Part shown: positions 1-7,823 of the stretch, piece after piece
Layout: the number at the start of each line of letters is the position of its first letter
Position numbering within the stretch: the first letter of the stretch is position 1
Assembly: GCA_016219985.1 (NCBI GenBank)
Contig: JACRJO010000032.1
Location: 186,001-250,000, forward strand
Direction of reading: 5' to 3'
From: Sphingobacteriales bacterium
GTDB taxonomy: Bacteria; Bacteroidota; Bacteroidia; Chitinophagales; Chitinophagaceae
DNA: 64,000 nucleotides
Program-made: the position numbers and the translations under genes
Notes under the pieces: generated by a model
The model's database searches: none
Told to the model about the DNA's origin: nothing
The model's input: the letters and a program-made list of their open reading frames with translations, nothing else

Positions 1-1326
1 GCGGCCATTGGTTGTGCTTTTGCCGGCCTCTGTTATGCAGAATTTGCCTCGATCATTCCCATTGCCGGCAGCGCCTATACGTATGCCTATGCCACCATGG
101 GTGAGCTGGTAGCCTGGATCATTGGCTGGGCCCTGATCCTTGAATATGCATTGGGAGCGGCCACTGTTTCCATTGCCTGGAGTGAATTCCTGAATAAGCT
201 GACGGGGGGCAGCATCCCGTATGAGTGGTGCCACTCCCCCTTTGAATCGGCCCTGGACGCCAATAATGTGCTCCATCACGGGATTATCAATGCGCCGGCC
301 TTACTGATCCTGATTTTACTGACCCTCCTGCTGATTAAGGGTACACAGGAGTCCGCGATTGTAAACTCCATCATCGTCATATTGAAAGTATCCATCGTAA
401 TTGTATTTATTGCCATCGGGTGGAGCTATATCCGGCCGGAGAATCATTCTCCTTACCTGATACCGGCTGATGCACCGGATGCCCTGCAGGCGGATGGTAC
501 GATGTATTCCTACAAAAGCTTTTTCAATCACGGCTGGGGGGGCGTGCTGAAAGGAGCCGCGATCGTATTCTTTGCGTTCATTGGATTTGACGCCGTATCG
601 ACCGCCGCACAGGAAGCCAAGAATCCCAAAAAAGATATGCCAATCGGGATACTGGGTTCTTTGGCCATCTGTACAGTATTATACATCCTTTTTTCCTGGG
701 TACTGACCGGTGTGGCTCCCTTCACTGATTTTGTAAAAGCCGGTAAAGAAGCTTCTGTGGCTTATGCGATTGAAACCTATATGTCAAAATACATGTGGTT
801 GTCCAAGCTGATCACGGTGGGTATTTTGGCCGGGTTCTCTTCTGTGATCCTCGTCATGCTGATGGGACAAAGCCGGGTATTTTATACCATGTCCACCGAT
901 GGATTGTTACCCAAGGTATTCTCTGCCCTGCATCCCAAATTCCGGACCCCGTACAAGAGCAATCTTATCCTCTTTGTTTTTGTCGGTCTTTTTGCGGCCT
1001 TTGTACCGGGAAGTGTGGCCGGTGACCTGACTTCCATCGGCACGTTGCTGGCCTTTGTGCTGGTATGTCTCGGGGTGTTACTTTTAAGAAGAACAGACCC
1101 GCACCTGCAACGCCCCTTCAAAACACCCCTGGTGCCCTTAGTGCCCATCTTAGGGATGATTGTTTGCCTGGCCATGATCATCAGTCTTTGGGGTACCACA
1201 TTATTAAGCGCCTTCCTCTGGATGATTATCGGGCTGGTTATTTATTTTGGCTACAGCCGCAAACGGAGCAAACTCGGTAAGTTCTCCGATATATTGCCCA
1301 CAGCCGATGATTTTGAGAAGAGATAG
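1..1326 (+). CDS. APC-family amino acid permease (5' truncated by window edge)
   Basis: Integral inner-membrane amino acid transporter of the APC superfamily, resembling cationic amino acid/polyamine permeases. The frame is open from base 1, and the segment before the first in-window ATG at 97 reads as family sequence (YAEFASIIPIAGSAYTYAYA), so the true start lies upstream of the window. At least eight further hydrophobic segments follow, including the conserved stretch with FFAFIGFDAVSTAAQEAKNP (around bases 570-630), typical of this family. The C-terminus ends in a short basic cytoplasmic tail (SRKRSKLGK). A strong terminator follows directly, so this is the last gene of its transcript. The transported substrate cannot be told from sequence alone. 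Confidence 0.93.
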   Translation, partial: AAIGCAFAGLCYAEFASIIPIAGSAYTYAYATMGELVAWIIGWALILEYALGAATVSIAWSEFLNKLTGGSIPYEWCHSPFESALDANNVLHHGIINAPALLILILLTLLLIKGTQESAIVNSIIVILKVSIVIVFIAIGWSYIRPENHSPYLIPADAPDALQADGTMYSYKSFFNHGWGGVLKGAAIVFFAFIGFDAVSTAAQEAKNPKKDMPIGILGSLAICTVLYILFSWVLTGVAPFTDFVKAGKEASVAYAIETYMSKYMWLSKLITVGILAGFSSVILVMLMGQSRVFYTMSTDGLLPKVFSALHPKFRTPYKSNLILFVFVGLFAAFVPGSVAGDLTSIGTLLAFVLVCLGVLLLRRTDPHLQRPFKTPLVPLVPILGMIVCLAMIISLWGTTLLSAFLWMIIGLVIYFGYSRKRSKLGKFSDILPTADDFEKR

Positions 1327-1347
1327 TTTTCTGTTTAAATGATACAG

Positions 1348-1385
1348 ACCCCTGGAGTACCGGTTGCTCCAGGGGTTTCTTTTTA
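1348..1385 (+). terminator. Rho-independent terminator after the permease
   Basis: Nine-base-pair stem CCCCTGGAG / CTCCAGGGG (1349-1357 with 1367-1375), a 9-nt loop, then a T-rich tract. It sits 22 bases after the permease stop codon. Confidence 0.93.
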
Positions 1386-1450
1386 ACAGATGGCAGCCAG
1401 TTGAATCAGGAAAGACGCATTATCCCTCACCCGGCGGGGACGTGGCTTTG

Positions 1451-1588
1451 TAATACCGACGAGACATTAAAAATGTTTTTATTGGCTGGCGTCAATGTCT
1501 GTCGGTATTATACCGGGAGTAATACCGACGAGACATTAAAAATGCCTTTATTAGCTGGCGCCAATGTCTGTCGGTATTATACCGGGAG
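1451..1588. repeat. Two tandem 69-bp imperfect palindromes
   Basis: Units begin at 1451 and 1520. Each starts with TAATACCGACGAGACATT and ends with AATGTCTGTCGGTATTA, which pair as a roughly 16-bp stem with one unpaired G on the left arm and a 25-30 nt AT-rich middle. The two units differ at only a few positions in the middle. Read through, they would encode a repeated peptide, but no gene is supported. Confidence 0.9.
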
Positions 1589-1589
1589 T

Positions 1590-1651
1590 AATCACTGTAA
1601 AACTAATGTTCAAAAGGTATAATCACTGTAAAACTAATGTTTAAAAGGTAT
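1590..1651. repeat. Two 31-bp direct repeats
   Basis: The 31-bp word starting AATCACTGTAAAACTAATGT occurs at 1590 and 1621, back to back, with a single C/T difference. It follows the 69-bp palindromes immediately. There are no spacers, so it is not a CRISPR array. Confidence 0.9.
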
Positions 1652-2061
1652 AATGTCTTCCCGCAAGGAATTATAAAACTGGCCTGTAACCGCAGTGGTT
1701 TCATTTTTGTCTTAAAAGCTTTGCGGGATTTAAAATAACCGCGAAAGGAAATTTCCTCCCCGTCTTACCGCCTTCCCGGCTAACCCATATTTGCCGCAGG
1801 CAAACGCAGGTATGAGAAGTTTCCTTTTTCCCACCCCCATTTGAAAAATCTCTCAAATCGTACAGCCGGCCCCCAAGGCGGGGGATCACTCTCCTGGGTT
1901 TGCGTGATTTCTCAACTTATTGACATTGTCCTACAGACGGTTTTCGTTTTCCAAAAGCAAAAGTACCCAGCCAGTTACCTGAACTATGTACCACCTTCGC
2001 TGCACTGTGGCGGGCAAGCTGTGGTCTGTGGTCCGTGGACCCCATACTGGAGACTTTTCCC
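1652..2061. other. Gene-free stretch upstream of the YebC gene
   Basis: No open frame here has a recognisable product. It holds GC-rich inverted words, and a short 7-bp-period tract (CTGTGGT, CTGTGGT, CCGTGGA) at about 2018-2039 just before the yebC promoter. Confidence 0.55.
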
Positions 2062-2069
2062 TAAATTTG
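2062..2069 (+). promoter_or_regulatory. -7 element of the yebC promoter
   Basis: TAAATTTG matches the Bacteroidota TAnnTTTG -7 consensus and is 36 nt upstream of the chosen ATG. No clear -33 TTTG is seen. Confidence 0.6.
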
Positions 2070-2105
2070 CAGCCCCTCCGGAGCACCCGGATTAATAAAA
2101 TTATT

Positions 2106-2828
2106 ATGGGAAGAATATTTGAAGTCCGTAAATCGACCATGTTTGCCCGCTGGGACCGGATGGCCAAGCAGTTTACCCGTATTGGTAAGGAAATTGTGAT
2201 CGCTGTAAAAGCCGGCGGGCCCGACCCCGGTACCAATGCCGCCCTGCGCCGCTGTTTCCAGAATGCCCGCAGCGTGGGCATGCCGAAGGACCGGGTGGAA
2301 GCAGCCATCAAAAGAGCCCAGGGAAAGGAACTGGTGAATTACGATGAGATCCTCTATGAAGGCTATGGGCCGCACGGGGTGGCCATCCTGGTGGAAACCG
2401 CCACCGATAACCATGTGCGCACCGTGGCCAATGTAAAATCCCTGTTCAATAAAGGAGGTGGTGCGTTGGGCAACAGTGGCAGTGTGGCTTTCCAGTTTAA
2501 GAAGATGGGGGTATTCAAATTAAAACCTGAGGGGTTAAATGCAGAAGATATGGAACTCGAACTGATTGATTTCGGTCTCGAGGAACTGGGCGAAAGTACC
2601 GGTGAGAACGGGGAAGATATCTTAGTGGTCCGTTGCGGGTTTACTGATTTTGGCAATATGCAAAAGGCCCTGGAAGATAAAGGAATCACCCCGATCAGTG
2701 CTGAAGTGGAATGGATCCCCTCCACCACCGTTCCGCTTACTGATACCCAGGCCGAGGATGTGAGCAAGCTGATCGAGAAACTGGAACAGGATGAGGATGT
2801 GCAGAAAGTGTTTCATAATATGGGGTAG
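2106..2828 (+). CDS. yebC: YebC/PmpR (TACO1-like) family regulator
   Basis: A 240-residue protein of the YebC/PmpR/TACO1 family. Members were first described as DNA-binding transcriptional regulators, and some are linked to translation of proline-rich stretches. The N-terminus reads [20 protein letters not shown], the variant typical of Bacteroidota rather than the MAGHSKWANIKHRK form of proteobacteria. The conserved [13 protein letters not shown] and [14 protein letters not shown] segments follow, and the full three-domain length is present. The frame stays open back to 1986, but the ATG at 2106 is chosen because family similarity starts there and the -7 element lies just upstream. It stands alone between a repeat-rich gap and the DCC gene. 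Confidence 0.92.
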   Translation: MGRIFEVRKSTMFARWDRMAKQFTRIGKEIVIAVKAGGPDPGTNAALRRCFQNARSVGMPKDRVEAAIKRAQGKELVNYDEILYEGYGPHGVAILVETATDNHVRTVANVKSLFNKGGGALGNSGSVAFQFKKMGVFKLKPEGLNAEDMELELIDFGLEELGESTGENGEDILVVRCGFTDFGNMQKALEDKGITPISAEVEWIPSTTVPLTDTQAEDVSKLIEKLEQDEDVQKVFHNMG

Positions 2829-2848
2829 AGAGAGAAAGCTACAAGAAA

Positions 2849-2869
2849 CCTGCCTCGACGGCAGGCGGG
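2849..2869. repeat. Palindromic element, CCTGCC/GGCAGG family
   Basis: CCTGCC and GGCAGG arms around a 5-nt loop (TCGAC). It is one of several related intergenic palindromes in this window (also near 16986, 17088, 17197, 34202, 41743 and 47704). Confidence 0.7.
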
Positions 2870-2972
2870 CAAGAACCGAAGATGCCAAATAAATTTCAAA
2901 TCCAATAATCAAAGGCAGACAACAGGGCATCTGCTTACCGGCTATTTACACCGGGCATACGGTTTACTTGTT

Positions 2973-2980
2973 TATTTTTG
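2973..2980 (+). promoter_or_regulatory. -7 element directly before the DCC gene
   Basis: TATTTTTG matches TAnnTTTG and ends only 4 nt before the ATG at 2985, so transcription would begin at or next to the start codon. Confidence 0.6.
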
Positions 2981-2984
2981 GTAA

Positions 2985-3389
2985 ATGAATACAGCCCACT
3001 CAATTGTATTATTTGACGGGGTATGCAATCTCTGCAACCGGAGCGTGCAGTTCATTATTAAAAGGGATACAAAGGACCGGTTTCGCTTTGCCGCCTTACA
3101 GGGAAAAACGGGCCAGGCCCTGCTGGCAAAACATAAGCTGCCGGCTGATTCATTCAATTCATTTATTCTTGCTGAGGGAGACCGCATCTATACCCGTTCC
3201 ACCGGAGCTTTGCGGATGCTGAAAAGACTGGGAGGGCCCTGGTCTCTTCTGTATGTTTTCATTATTGTCCCCAGGTTCATCCGGGATGGCATTTATAACT
3301 GGATTGCCCGTAACCGCTACCGCTGGTTTGGCAAAAGGGAATCCTGCATGGTCCCCACCCCTGAATTAAAAAACAGGTTCCTCGATTAA
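2985..3389 (+). CDS. DCC-family thiol-disulfide oxidoreductase-like protein (DUF393)
   Basis: A 134-residue protein of the DCC family (DUF393), predicted thiol-disulfide oxidoreductases of unknown partner. The signature IVLFDGVCNLCNRSVQFIIK near the N-terminus contains the family DxxCxxC pattern (VCNLC). Downstream are the conserved AALQGKTGQALL and a hydrophobic segment followed by YNWIARNRYRWFGKRESC. No signal peptide is seen, so it is probably cytoplasmic or membrane-associated. The ATG lies 4 nt after a -7 element, suggesting a leaderless mRNA. Its stop codon overlaps that of the convergent PhzF-like gene within the four bases TTAA. Confidence 0.9.
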   Translation: MNTAHSIVLFDGVCNLCNRSVQFIIKRDTKDRFRFAALQGKTGQALLAKHKLPADSFNSFILAEGDRIYTRSTGALRMLKRLGGPWSLLYVFIIVPRFIRDGIYNWIARNRYRWFGKRESCMVPTPELKNRFLD

Positions 3390-4183
3390 GGCAGAGTGAT
3401 AATGCCCTTCATATAAAACACGCAGGCGCCACCCATGATCACCCTTTCAGCGTTCAACTGTTCACAGTAAACCGTTCCGCCCCTCGCGGATAATTGACGG
3501 GCCAGCATTTTCTTTTTCCCGAGTTTTTCTGACCAGAAAGGAATCAGTTGCGAATGGGCAGAGCCCGTGACAGGATCCTCGTTAATTCCGGCGCCGGGTG
3601 CAAAAAAACGGGAAACAAAATCTACTTCTTTACCGGGCGCCGTGATGATCATTTTATCCACGTACTTTTTCATCAGGGTAAAATCCGGTTCACATTTTTT
3701 AACCGCCTCTTCGTTCTGCAATTCCACGAGCAGATCCCGGTGCCGGTACACCCCGGTAATCTCCGCCCCGTTGAGTACCTGGCTTAACGCTGCCGGGTAA
3801 TCGGTTACCCGTTCGGGTTTCCAGGAAGGGAAGTCCATCAGGATCCGGCTCTTTTCCTTCCGGATGGTCAGCGGGCCGCTTTGGGAATGAAAAACCACTT
3901 TTCTTTTTTTCTTTTCGAGGATATCAAAAAGGGTAAAGGCCGAGGCAAGGGTGGCGTGTCCGCAAAGATTGATCTCTACCGCGGGAGTAAACCAACGGAT
4001 ATCATAATCCACTCCCTTCTTTTCAGAAGGAACAAAGAACACCGTTTCACTGAGATTATTTTCGAGGGCAATTTTTTGCAACAGTTCCGTATCGAGCCAT
4101 TTCTTCAGCGGGATTACTGCCGCGGGGTTCCCCCCGAATAGTTTGTCTGAAAAAGCATCAACCTGGTAAAGTGTAAGTTTCAT
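3386..4183 (-). CDS. PhzF-family isomerase/epimerase-like protein
   Basis: A 265-residue PhzF-family protein with the diaminopimelate-epimerase-like fold. The start MKLTLYQVDAFSDKLFGGNP is a textbook family N-terminus. Further family segments are NNLSETVFF (with the Glu that acts as general base in PhzF), WFTPAVEINLCGHATLASA and INEDPVTGSAHSQLIPFW. Most PhzF relatives outside phenazine clusters have unknown substrates, and no phenazine genes are present here, so the physiological reaction is open. It is convergent with the DCC gene, sharing the TTAA at 3386-3389. Its start is at 4183, just next to a heptamer repeat tract. Confidence 0.9.
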   Translation of the reverse strand: MKLTLYQVDAFSDKLFGGNPAAVIPLKKWLDTELLQKIALENNLSETVFFVPSEKKGVDYDIRWFTPAVEINLCGHATLASAFTLFDILEKKKRKVVFHSQSGPLTIRKEKSRILMDFPSWKPERVTDYPAALSQVLNGAEITGVYRHRDLLVELQNEEAVKKCEPDFTLMKKYVDKMIITAPGKEVDFVSRFFAPGAGINEDPVTGSAHSQLIPFWSEKLGKKKMLARQLSARGGTVYCEQLNAERVIMGGACVFYMKGIITLP

Positions 4184-4201
4184 CTATGCTGGGTTAAATA
4201 T

Positions 4202-4292
4202 AAGCTGTGAGTTATGAGCTGCGAGCCACGAGCTGTGAGTTATGAGCCACGAGCTGCGAACTACTAACTACAGACTACTAACTACAAACTAC
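4202..4292. repeat. Thirteen consecutive 7-bp units spanning the E1 stop codon
   Basis: The tract parses into 13 heptamers without a break: AAGCTGT, GAGTTAT, GAGCTGC, GAGCCAC, GAGCTGT, GAGTTAT, GAGCCAC, GAGCTGC, GAACTAC, TAACTAC, AGACTAC, TAACTAC, AAACTAC. The first part follows GAGNNNN and the second NNACTAC. The minus-strand stop codon of the E1 gene (4289-4291) lies inside the last unit. Confidence 0.9.
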
Positions 4293-6682
4293 TCTCTCAT
4301 CATTTCCCGGATCACCGCTTCAATTTCCTCTGCATTCGGCTTGCTGAAATAATCGCCGTCGCTTCCATAAGCGGGCCGGTGCGCTTTTGCCGTAATGGTA
4401 CGCGGCGCCACATCGAGGTATTTGTATCCTCCCTGTTCCTCCATCACTTTATTGAACATATAGGCCGCGGCGCCACCCGGTACATCCTCGTCCACGAAAA
4501 CGATCCGGCTGGTTTTTTTCAGGGATTCGAGGATGGTATGATGAATATCAAAAGGCAGCAGGGTCTGCACATCGATCACTTCGCAACTGATGCCGAGACT
4601 ATCCAGCACCTGTGCCGCTTCCTGTATAATCCGCAAGGTGGAACCATAAGACACGATGGTCATATCGGTTCCCTCCCGGAGTACTTCGGGTACGCCCAGC
4701 GGTACCGTAAGCTCCATCAGGTTGGCCGGCAGTTTTTCTTTCAGGCGGTAGCCATTGAGGCATTCGATCACCAATCCCGGGTCATTGCTGCGCAAGAGGG
4801 TATTATACATCCCGGCTGCCTGGGTCATATTCCTGGGCACACAGATATAGATACCCCGGAGGGCGTTGATGATCATTCCCATGGGGGAGCCGCTGTGCCA
4901 GATCCCTTCGAGGCGATGGCCGCGGGTGCGTATGATCAGGGGGCAGCTCTGGTGGCCGCCGGTACGGTAATGGAGGGTGGCCACATCATCACTGAGTGGT
5001 TGCAATCCGTACAGCAGGTAATCGAGGTATTGTATTTCGGCAATGGGCCGCAGTCCGCGAAGGGCCAGTCCTACACCCTGCCCGATGATCGTGAGTTCCC
5101 GGATACCGGTATCAAAGATCCGTTCGGCCCCGTGTTTTTGCTGTAAGCCGCTGAATCCCTGGTTCACGTCCCCGATAAAGCCGAGGTCTTCCCCGAAAGC
5201 AAGCACTTTGGGATTGGAAGCAAATAATTCATCAAAGAAGCGGTTCAGCACTTCAAACCCGTTGAGCAGGGGCGCTTCAGCGGGAATCACCGCCTTCACT
5301 TCCTGTACATGCAGGGCGCTGCGGGGTCCTTCATTATACAAATGCGAATGATACAGTTTACTGTTCTCTTCTGCCAGGTCCTTATAATAATCCCGGGTCC
5401 AGAAAGCGGCATCGGCACTACCGGCAATATTCAGTGCGGCATATAGTCCTTTCAGCACATCCCGGCGCAGGGGTTCGCGGTTGGCAGACAATCCGACCGC
5501 GATCTTATGCAGTTCCGTGGTATGTTCGGGTAAGGCATTGGCCATGGCATGGATCAGGTCGGTGGCCCGGGCTACCTGCTTTTTAATGGGCGTAATAAAT
5601 TTGGCCCAGGCAGCCGCCTTGCTTTCCCGTACATGCTCTTTGGCCTTTTCCGCGATCTCGTCCAGTTCTTCCTCATGGGCCAGCGCATTTTCAATGATCC
5701 ATTCCTTCATCTTTTTGATCCCGTCCCATTCCCGCTCCCATTCCAGCCGCTCGGGGCTCTTGTAGCGTTCATGACTGCCGGAAGTGGAATGTCCCTGGGG
5801 TTGGGTGATCTCTTCCACATGAAAGAGTACGGGGATATGCAATTCACGGGCCAGCCGGATCCCTTCCTCAAAGGCTTCACACATGCCGGCATAATCCCAT
5901 CCTTTCACTTTATAAATATGAATACCGTTTGTCCCGGCTGTTTTCCGCATACCTTCCAGCGCATCCGAGATGGAAGCTTTTACGGTCTGGTATTTTTTGG
6001 GAACTGATATTCCATACCCGTCATCCCAGACAAATACGGCCAGGGGCACTTGTAAAACGGCAGCGGCATTGATGGTTTCCCAGAAATGCCCCTCGCTGGT
6101 CGACGCATCCCCGATGGTGGTAAAACACACTTCATTTCCATTATCAGACAAGCCCCGGAATGCTTTCAGTTCCTCTACCTGGCGGAAAGCCCTTGAGGCA
6201 TAGGCCAGGCCCAGTGACCGGGGCATCTGGGCGGCTGTCGGCGCCATATCACTGGCAATATTCTTTGTGGTGGCCAGTTCCATCCATTCGCCCTGTTCGT
6301 TTACATTACGGGTGGAAAAATGACAGTTCATCTGGCGCCCGGAACTGAAGGGTTCCCGGGAAGGATCCGGGTCCGCATACAGTTGGGCAAAGACCTGTTC
6401 GGCCGTGGTAAGACCGGTGGCAAACATGAAAGTCTGGTCACGGTAATAACCACTGCGGTAATCCCCGGGCTGGAAAAATTTGGCCATGGCTACCTGGGCC
6501 AGTTCCTTGCCATCCCCGAAGATGCCAAACTTGGCTTTGCCGCCCAATACTTCCTTCCTGCCTAATAAACTGGTTTCCCTGCTGATACAGGCAATGCGGT
6601 AATCATTCAATACTTCTTCCCGGAAACGGTCGAAGGACAGTTTCCCCGTATCAGTCATAATGTCCGGATGGGTGTTTTCCAT
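4289..6682 (-). CDS. 2-oxoacid dehydrogenase E1, fused alpha and beta subunits
   Basis: A 797-residue thiamine-diphosphate enzyme: the E1 component that decarboxylates a 2-oxoacid and loads the acyl group on E2 lipoate. The N-terminal alpha part (about residues 10-380) has the ThDP motif GDASTSEGHFWETINAAAV, with the GDG position as GDA, and VWDDGYGISVP. The C-terminal beta part (about 470-797) has VLAFGEDLG, FDTGIRELTIIGQGVGLALR and a transketolase C-terminal domain. The alpha-beta fusion is common in Bacteroidota and usually annotated as branched-chain or pyruvate-type E1; the substrate is not decided here. E2 and E3 genes are not adjacent. The TAG stop lies inside a heptamer repeat. A start at the eighth codon (6661) is also possible. 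Confidence 0.92.
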   Translation of the reverse strand: MENTHPDIMTDTGKLSFDRFREEVLNDYRIACISRETSLLGRKEVLGGKAKFGIFGDGKELAQVAMAKFFQPGDYRSGYYRDQTFMFATGLTTAEQVFAQLYADPDPSREPFSSGRQMNCHFSTRNVNEQGEWMELATTKNIASDMAPTAAQMPRSLGLAYASRAFRQVEELKAFRGLSDNGNEVCFTTIGDASTSEGHFWETINAAAVLQVPLAVFVWDDGYGISVPKKYQTVKASISDALEGMRKTAGTNGIHIYKVKGWDYAGMCEAFEEGIRLARELHIPVLFHVEEITQPQGHSTSGSHERYKSPERLEWEREWDGIKKMKEWIIENALAHEEELDEIAEKAKEHVRESKAAAWAKFITPIKKQVARATDLIHAMANALPEHTTELHKIAVGLSANREPLRRDVLKGLYAALNIAGSADAAFWTRDYYKDLAEENSKLYHSHLYNEGPRSALHVQEVKAVIPAEAPLLNGFEVLNRFFDELFASNPKVLAFGEDLGFIGDVNQGFSGLQQKHGAERIFDTGIRELTIIGQGVGLALRGLRPIAEIQYLDYLLYGLQPLSDDVATLHYRTGGHQSCPLIIRTRGHRLEGIWHSGSPMGMIINALRGIYICVPRNMTQAAGMYNTLLRSNDPGLVIECLNGYRLKEKLPANLMELTVPLGVPEVLREGTDMTIVSYGSTLRIIQEAAQVLDSLGISCEVIDVQTLLPFDIHHTILESLKKTSRIVFVDEDVPGGAAAYMFNKVMEEQGGYKYLDVAPRTITAKAHRPAYGSDGDYFSKPNAEEIEAVIREMMRE

Positions 6683-6778
6683 ACAACAAAAATAGGGAGA
6701 ATGCCCCCGTGCAAACCCCCTGTTAAAAAATACCTGTTAACCCGTGCAACCACTCTATGACATCTGCCATCTTTCCCC

Positions 6779-6786
6779 TAAATTTG
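6779..6786 (+). promoter_or_regulatory. -7 element of the DUF1573 pair
   Basis: TAAATTTG matches TAnnTTTG, 19 nt upstream of the ATG at 6806. Confidence 0.6.
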
Positions 6787-6805
6787 ACCCCCTAAACCGC
6801 TCATA

Positions 6806-7303
6806 ATGAAGAATTTTTTCCTTCTTCTTTTTTTCGTAACCACCCTTTCTGCGGTGGAGGCCCAGGAACCTGTACAAAAAGAAAAGGACGAGCATGACCA
6901 CGGGACTGTCATAAAACCTGCAGCAGCGCCTGCAGAAGAAACCCTGAACCTGGTGGAAACTGAATTTGATTTCAGCAAGATTCCCCAGGGAAAGCCGGTG
7001 TATCATTTTTTTGAAATAGTTAATATCAGCAAGAGCCCCCTTAAGCTGGACAATGTGCAGGCCAGTTGCGGATGCACCACCCCCGAATGGAGCCGCGAAC
7101 CCATTGCACCCGGTGCTGCAGCTAAAATCCGGATCGGCTATAATGCCGCCGCCGAAGGTTTTTTTGAAAAGTATATTACGATCACCTATAATAACAGTAC
7201 GCAAACCAAACAAATTAAAATAAAGGGTACGGTGTGGAAGGCCCCTGACGGGCCGGCCCCGGTTAACGCCTCAGTTGATTTATTAAAAAAACAATCTTTC
7301 TAA
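6806..7303 (+). CDS. DUF1573 exported protein 1
   Basis: A 165-residue exported protein. A signal peptide (MKNFFLLLFFVTTLSAVEAQ) is followed by a low-complexity spacer and one DUF1573 domain: FDFSKIPQGKPVYHFFEIVN, then ASCGCTTPEWSREPIAPG and IRIGYNAAAEGFFEKYITI. DUF1573 folds as an Ig-like (ASH/MSP-type) beta domain and is abundant in Bacteroidota. Its function is unknown. It forms a two-gene operon with the next gene (12-bp gap), which is a clear paralogue, suggesting tandem duplication. The linker after the signal peptide is acidic, His-containing and alanine/proline-rich (KEKDEHDHGTV), unlike the second copy. Confidence 0.9.
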   Translation: MKNFFLLLFFVTTLSAVEAQEPVQKEKDEHDHGTVIKPAAAPAEETLNLVETEFDFSKIPQGKPVYHFFEIVNISKSPLKLDNVQASCGCTTPEWSREPIAPGAAAKIRIGYNAAAEGFFEKYITITYNNSTQTKQIKIKGTVWKAPDGPAPVNASVDLLKKQSF

Positions 7304-7315
7304 ATTTTAAAACCA

Positions 7316-7756
7316 ATGAAAAAAATCTTCTTACTCGCTTCCGCCTTTGTATTCACCCTTGCCGTTTCTGCGCAGGTTAAAGTGGATGAACTCATCAAAG
7401 TGAATACCGAAAACCATGATTTCGGAAAAGTAAAACAGGGGGTTCCTGTCAGCTATTTTTTCGAGATTAAGAACATCAGCGATAAACCGGTAGTAGTGGA
7501 AAATACCTGGGCCAGCTGTGGCTGCACCACCCCGGAAAAAATTGTGGAACCCATCCTTCCCGGCACTACCGTCAAATTGAAAGTGGATTACAATGCTGCC
7601 GCCGTGGGTCCCATTAACAAAGATGTATATATCAAGCTGGCAGGTGTGGACCAGACCAAGTCGGTAAAGATCACCGGTGAAGTACTGACCCCGGAAGCCT
7701 ATGAAATTTATTTGAAGGAGAAAGGCGCCAAAGAGCAGCCTGCTAAAAAAGGATGA
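7316..7756 (+). CDS. DUF1573 exported protein 2
   Basis: A 146-residue paralogue of the preceding gene. The signal peptide is MKKIFLLASAFVFTLAVSAQ. The DUF1573 domain carries ENHDFGKVKQGVPVSYFFEI, WASCGCTTPEKIVEPILPG and LKVDYNAAAVGPINKDVYI, and a short Lys-rich tail follows (KEQPAKKG). The CGCTTP cysteine pair is conserved in both copies. The gene is followed by a strong bidirectional terminator shared with the convergent type IX secreted protein gene. Confidence 0.9.
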   Translation: MKKIFLLASAFVFTLAVSAQVKVDELIKVNTENHDFGKVKQGVPVSYFFEIKNISDKPVVVENTWASCGCTTPEKIVEPILPGTTVKLKVDYNAAAVGPINKDVYIKLAGVDQTKSVKITGEVLTPEAYEIYLKEKGAKEQPAKKG

Positions 7757-7772
7757 TTTCCTTACTGAACTA

Positions 7773-7809
7773 TAAAAAAAATCCTCCCGGGTCCGGGAGG
7801 ATTTTTTTA
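7773..7809. terminator. Bidirectional terminator between convergent genes
   Basis: A-run, ATCCTCCCGG / CCGGGAGGAT stem with a tiny loop, then a T-run. The symmetrical A and T tracts let it act for the DUF1573 operon (plus) and the type IX cargo gene (minus). Confidence 0.92.
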
Positions 7810-7823
7810 TGCCGGCAACCCAA

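Noticed and set aside
1451..1588. Integron attC-like sites
   Set aside because: The bulged palindromes recall attC folding, but the core GTTRRRY/RYYYAAC triplets are not present and there is no integron integrase or cassette.
1401..1622. 73-codon frame with a repeated peptide (NTDETLKM...)
   Set aside because: It is produced by the 69-bp palindromic repeats; the second unit merely repeats the peptide, with no start signal and no family resemblance.
1590..1651. 31-bp direct repeats as a possible CRISPR remnant
   Set aside because: The two copies are directly adjacent with no spacer and no cas gene is near.
3386..4183. Phenazine biosynthesis gene
   Set aside because: PhzF-like proteins are common outside phenazine clusters and no other phz genes are present.
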